Shown here piece by piece: positions 1 through 5,585 of a stretch of DNA of 5,585 nucleotides. Origin of the DNA: Gemmatimonadota bacterium. Its GTDB lineage: Bacteria; Gemmatimonadota; Gemmatimonadetes; Longimicrobiales; Gaopeijiaceae. The first letter of the stretch is position 1, and every line of letters begins with the position of its first letter. The translations under genes and the position numbers were made by a program. The stretch covers positions 1-5,585 of the forward strand of contig SKVI01000039.1 of NCBI GenBank assembly GCA_007129525.1, in the 5' to 3' direction. The notes under the pieces are model-generated. The model was not told the DNA's origin and did not search any database. It saw only the letters and a list, made by a program, of their open reading frames with translations.

Positions 1-2698
<2,698 letters not shown>

Positions 2699-2712
<14 letters not shown>

Positions 2713-5585
2713 CCCACCCTCCGACGGGAGCAGCGGCCGGGAGTTGCAGGCACTCCGGGAACTGGCCCGACGATGGGGAGTCGAGACCCGGCACCTGGAC
2801 GGCTTCGACCGGGCGGTGGAACCCGCCCCCGAAACGCTGGCCCGCATCCTCCTGGCCCTGGGCGTCGGGGAGGACGCGGGCCTGGACGCCAACCAGCTTC
2901 CCCGACACGCCCCGCAGCTTTTGAGGGCCGCAGAGGCCCGAGGGGAGCGGCGCCTCGTGGAACCGGTGAGCGTGGCGTGGTCCCATCGTCCGGCACTGAT
3001 CCGGTGCGGCCCGGCCCTGCCGACTGGAAGCCGGGTCGAGCTTCGCATCCAAAGCCCTGCCCCGGCGGACCACGGCGGCGAAACTGCCGGGAACCCCGCC
3101 GGAGCTTGCAAGCTCCTCGCCCAGGTCGGCCCTGAGGGAATCGCCGTGCCGGCACGGCTTCCCGACGGCTATCACCGGGTGGAGGTGATCGCAGGCTCCC
3201 GGAGGGCCTCGGGACTTCTCATCGTGGCCCCACCCCGGGCCTTCGGACACAACGGCGAGACCGCTCCGGCTCCGGATCGGGACTGGGGCGTCTTCCTCCC
3301 CCTGAACGCCCTCCGATCGGTGCGAGACTGGGGGGTGGGGGACCTCACCGACCTGGGCCGACTGGTGGGTTGGACCGCGGAGCGGGGAGGATCGGCGGTG
3401 GGAACCCTTCCCCTCATGTCGGCCTTCCTGGACGACCCGGTGGAGACCAGCCCCTATTCGCCGGTGAGCCGACTCTTCTGGAACGAGATCTACCTGGATC
3501 CCACCCAGCTCCCGGAGTGGCACCTCTCCGAGGAGGCCAGACGTCTGGCGGCATCCGAAGGCTTCCGGCGACGCGTCCGGGAGCTCCGGGATGGCCGGCG
3601 AGTGGATCTGGCGGGGGTGCACAGGGTGCAGGCCGAACTGCTGGAGCACCTGTCCCGGGCCTGGGTCCGCCGGGGAGGACCGGAGGACCCCACCTTCCAA
3701 CGCTATCTGGATCGCTATCCCGACGCTCCGCGCTACGCCGCCTTCCGGGCGACCCTCGAGGCTCGAGGCGACGGATGGGACCGCTGGCCCGCCACCTGGC
3801 GGACCTCAGAGATCCCCCCAGAGGCCTTCCGGAACGCCGACTACCACCGGCACCTCTACGGGCAATTCCGCTTCCCGGAGCAGCTCCACCGGGCCGCCAC
3901 CTCGACGCCCGACCGGAGCACCGGACTCTACCTGGACCTGCCCCTGGGCGCCCACCCCGCCGGATACGACGTGTGGGCGCTACCCGGACGCTTCGCCTCG
4001 GGGGCCGAGCTGGGAGCGCCCCCCGACGGCTTCCATCCGGACGGGCAGGGCTGGGGCCTTCCCCCCATCCGACCGGAAGCGGCTCGGGCCCACGGCCATC
4101 ATCACTTTCGACAGATCCTGGCGCGCCTCATGCCGCACGCCCGGTACCTTCGAATCGATCACGTCATGGGACTCCACCGCATGTATTGGGTTCCCGCCGG
4201 CGAGAGCCCTCGACACGGGGCCTACGTCCGCTACCCCGCCGAGGAGCTCTATGCCATCCTCTGCCTGGAATCGCACCGCCACCGGACCGTTCTGGTGGGC
4301 GAGGACCTGGGCACCGTCCCCGGCGAGGTCCGCGATGAGATGGACCGGCGGGGACTGCGCCGCATGTACGTGCTCCCCTTCCACCTCACCACCTCGGCCG
4401 AACCCGATGAGCCCCCCCTCCCCCCGGAAGGCTCGGTGGCCTCCACCAACACCCACGACACCGCGCCCTTTGCGGCACTCTGGGCGGAAGAGGAGCTCCG
4501 GGACCGCCTCCGGGAAATCGCCGCCGCCGTGGAAGCTTCCAGGGATCCGGACGCTCCGGACCTGGCGGATGGGGACTGGCCCGAGCCGCTCCGGGTTCTT
4601 CGCCGGGTCCTGCAGTGGCTGGCCATGGGCCCCGCCGGCCTCGTGGTGGTGAACCTGGAGGATCTCTGGCTCGAGGAGCGCCCCCAGAACCGCCCCGGCA
4701 CCACCTCTCCCGACAACTGGGTCCGCAAGGCCACCCGGCCGCTGGAGGAGTTCACCACCGACCGTCGAGTGCTACGGTGCCTGGAGTCGCTGGCGACGAC
4801 CCGGCGCGCCGCCGCATCCTCCCGACGGGTGGCCAATACCGACGAGCACCGCAACCACCAGCATACCCCGCATCGAAGGAGCAACGGCGTGTCTACCGAC
4901 GAGACCCAGCCCACAACGGACGAAACGCCTCCCCGCGAGACCGACGAACCGGCACTGTCGCGCGACGACATCTACCTCTTCAACGAGGGCACCCACACCC
5001 GCCTCTACCGCAAGCTGGGGGCCCACTGGCGACCCCGGGCCGAGCCGCCGGGCGTCCGCTTTGCCGTCTGGGCGCCCAATGCCCGGGAGGTGTCGGTGGT
5101 GGGAGATTTCAACGGGTGGGAGCCCGGTGCCCATCCGCTGCAGCCCCTTGAAGCCTCCGGGGTCTGGGAGGGCTTCATTGCCGGCCTGGAGAAGGGAACG
5201 GTCTACAAGTACCACATCCGCTCGGAGCACGGCGACCACGAGGTGCAGAAGGCCGATCCCTTCGGCTTTCGCCACGAGACCCCCCCGGCCACCGCATCGG
5301 TGATCTGGGACCTGGACTACGACTGGGGCGACGACGAGTGGATGGAGAACCGCAGGGAGCGCAACCGGCCCGAGGCCCCCATCTCGGTCTACGAGGTGCA
5401 CCTGGGGTCGTGGCGCCGGGACCGCGATGACCCGGAGCGCATGCGGGGCTACCGGGAGCTGGCCCCGGAGCTGGCGGACTACGTGGTGGAGCAGGGCTTC
5501 ACCCACGTGGAGCTCATGCCCATCATGGAGCACCCCTTCTACGGCTCCTGGGGCTACCAGAGCACCGGCTACTTTGCGCCCACCA
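2699..5585 (+). CDS. malQ-glgB: MalQ-GlgB fusion: 4-alpha-glucanotransferase (GH77) joined to glycogen branching enzyme (CBM48-GH13), 3' partial
   Basis: The frame stays open for 962 full codons and runs off the right edge. The start is well fixed: after the in-frame TGA at 2519-2521, ATG 2699 is the first ATG, GTG or TTG in this frame, and it has a purine-rich Shine-Dalgarno. Residues 1 to about 190 are the MalQ N-terminal region (LARRWGVETRHLDGF, PETLARILLALG). Residues 195 to about 700 are the GH77 barrel: WGVFLPLNALRS, SPYSPVSRLFWNEIYLDP from residue 251, RIDHVMG with nucleophile Asp 487, GEDLGTVP with acid/base Glu 535, and NTHDT with Asp 587. All three catalytic residues are present, so this MalQ looks active; it transfers alpha-1,4-glucan segments between malto-oligosaccharides. 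A polar linker follows (about 702-757), then GlgB: IYLFNEGTHTRLYRKLGAH from 758, CBM48 about 785-860 (RFAVWAPNA, VVGDFNGWE), and the beginning of the GH13 barrel (SVYEVHLGSWRRD near 895, GYQSTGYFAPT at the edge). The GlgB catalytic residues lie beyond the window. GlgB makes alpha-1,6 branches. Alternative: two genes whose separating stop was lost in this assembly or strain. Confidence 0.88.
4838..4951 (+). repeat. Degenerate Thr-Asp-Glu repeats in the linker
   Basis: Four Thr-Asp-Glu triplets are encoded, at 4838, 4895, 4916 and 4940. The last three sit in a rough 7- to 8-residue pattern of TDE followed by T and/or P (STDETQP, TTDETPP, ETDEPAL). At DNA level the 10-base string TACCGACGAG occurs at 4837-4846 and again at 4894-4903, exactly 57 bases (19 codons) apart, and ACCGACGA recurs at 4940-4947. 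The copies use different codons for the same residues, so any duplication would be old. The repeat is weak and could be compositional. Confidence 0.4.
4875..4891 (+). promoter_or_regulatory. Possible internal ribosome binding site and GTG start for stand-alone GlgB
   Basis: AAGGAG at 4876-4881 (GAAGGAG from 4875) is followed by a 7-base spacer and an in-frame GTG at 4889-4891. Strength and spacing are those of a good bacterial initiation site. The position is where a separate glgB would be expected to begin, about 27 residues before the conserved IYLFNEGTH block. Whether it is used is inference; it could be a relic of a time when glgB was a separate gene, or chance. Confidence 0.5.
4889..5585 (+). 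CDS. glgB: Possible nested glgB product, same frame as the fusion, 3' partial
   Basis: If the internal GTG is used, it gives a conventional GlgB: a short Thr/Asp/Glu/Pro-rich leader of about 27 residues, then DIYLFNEGTHTRLYRKLGAH, the CBM48 glucan-binding module (RFAVWAPNAREVSVVGDFNGWE to KADPFGFRHE) and the first strand of the GH13 barrel (ISVYEVHLGSWRRD). The order and spacing match ordinary GlgB N-termini. This entry shares every codon with the fusion entry and is a proposal for an extra, shorter protein, not a second locus. Identification of the sequence as GlgB is firm; separate translation is uncertain. Confidence 0.4.
   Translation, partial: MSTDETQPTTDETPPRETDEPALSRDDIYLFNEGTHTRLYRKLGAHWRPRAEPPGVRFAVWAPNAREVSVVGDFNGWEPGAHPLQPLEASGVWEGFIAGLEKGTVYKYHIRSEHGDHEVQKADPFGFRHETPPATASVIWDLDYDWGDDEWMENRRERNRPEAPISVYEVHLGSWRRDRDDPERMRGYRELAPELADYVVEQGFTHVELMPIMEHPFYGSWGYQSTGYFAPT

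Larger units (their letters stand above)
4802..4966 (+). other. Low-complexity interdomain linker between MalQ and GlgB
   Basis: About 55 residues with no recognisable fold lie between the end of the GH77 domain and the start of GlgB homology. The first half (to 4888, residues 702-730) is rich in Arg and His (7 Arg, 4 His, only 2 acidic). The second half (from 4889, residues 731-757) is acidic and rich in Thr and Pro (8 Asp/Glu up to residue 755, 2 Arg). The change in charge falls at the putative internal GTG. The half before the GTG is what a former malQ tail or intergenic segment read through in frame might look like (inference); the acidic half resembles the flexible leaders often found on GlgB. 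Confidence 0.6.

Noticed and set aside
2713..2760. Promoter or terminator between the two genes
   Set aside because: The genes overlap and I see no AT-rich promoter elements and no hairpin followed by a T run.
3370..4652. Plus-strand open frames of 322 codons (3370-4338) and 353 codons (3591-4652)
   Set aside because: They are out of frame with malQ, whose GH77 motifs all lie in the frame starting at 2699. Their translations are Arg/Pro/Thr-rich noise.
4650..4660. A frameshift ending MalQ early at the TGA at 4650-4652
   Set aside because: MalQ homology (NLEDLWLEERPQNRPGTTSP and onward to about 4800) continues in the original frame past this point.

Overview
The window is a 3' part of a compact alpha-glucan/trehalose gene cluster. 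It is all on the + strand and has no intergenic space. Base composition is very GC-rich, with strong G/C preference at third codon positions, which suggests a high-GC bacterium. An actinobacterium, a gemmatimonadote or a myxobacterium-like lineage would all fit, and the sequence alone does not decide. The other five frames also contain long open frames, as expected at this GC content, and these are shadows.

Region 1 (1-2712): the C-terminal 903 residues of a fused trehalose synthase-maltokinase (TreS-Mak/Pep2). The window opens inside the TreS barrel, so the real start and the TreS nucleophile motif lie upstream. Region 2 (2699-5585): one uninterrupted reading frame that starts with an ATG overlapping the end of treS by 14 bases. 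It encodes a complete 4-alpha-glucanotransferase (MalQ, GH77), then a polar low-complexity linker, then the N-terminus and start of the catalytic domain of a glycogen branching enzyme (GlgB). The frame is still open at the right edge. I checked it codon by codon and found no stop. In addition, none of the three forward frames has a stop between 4653 and 5148, so the fusion is not an obvious product of one missing base near a stop. Inside the linker, a GTG at 4889 sits 7 bases after a perfect AAGGAG. GlgB could therefore also be made on its own from an internal start.

Function (inference from the families): TreS interconverts trehalose and maltose and Mak phosphorylates maltose to maltose-1-phosphate. 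GlgE, which is not visible here but is often a neighbour, would polymerise it into linear alpha-1,4-glucan. GlgB adds alpha-1,6 branches, and MalQ redistributes linear malto-oligosaccharides. The visible genes thus cover the steps around GlgE plus chain-length remodelling, packed into two overlapping genes that carry four enzymatic modules. The unusual point is the MalQ-GlgB fusion with a possible nested start. I saw no RNA genes, mobile elements, CRISPR arrays, promoters or terminators.
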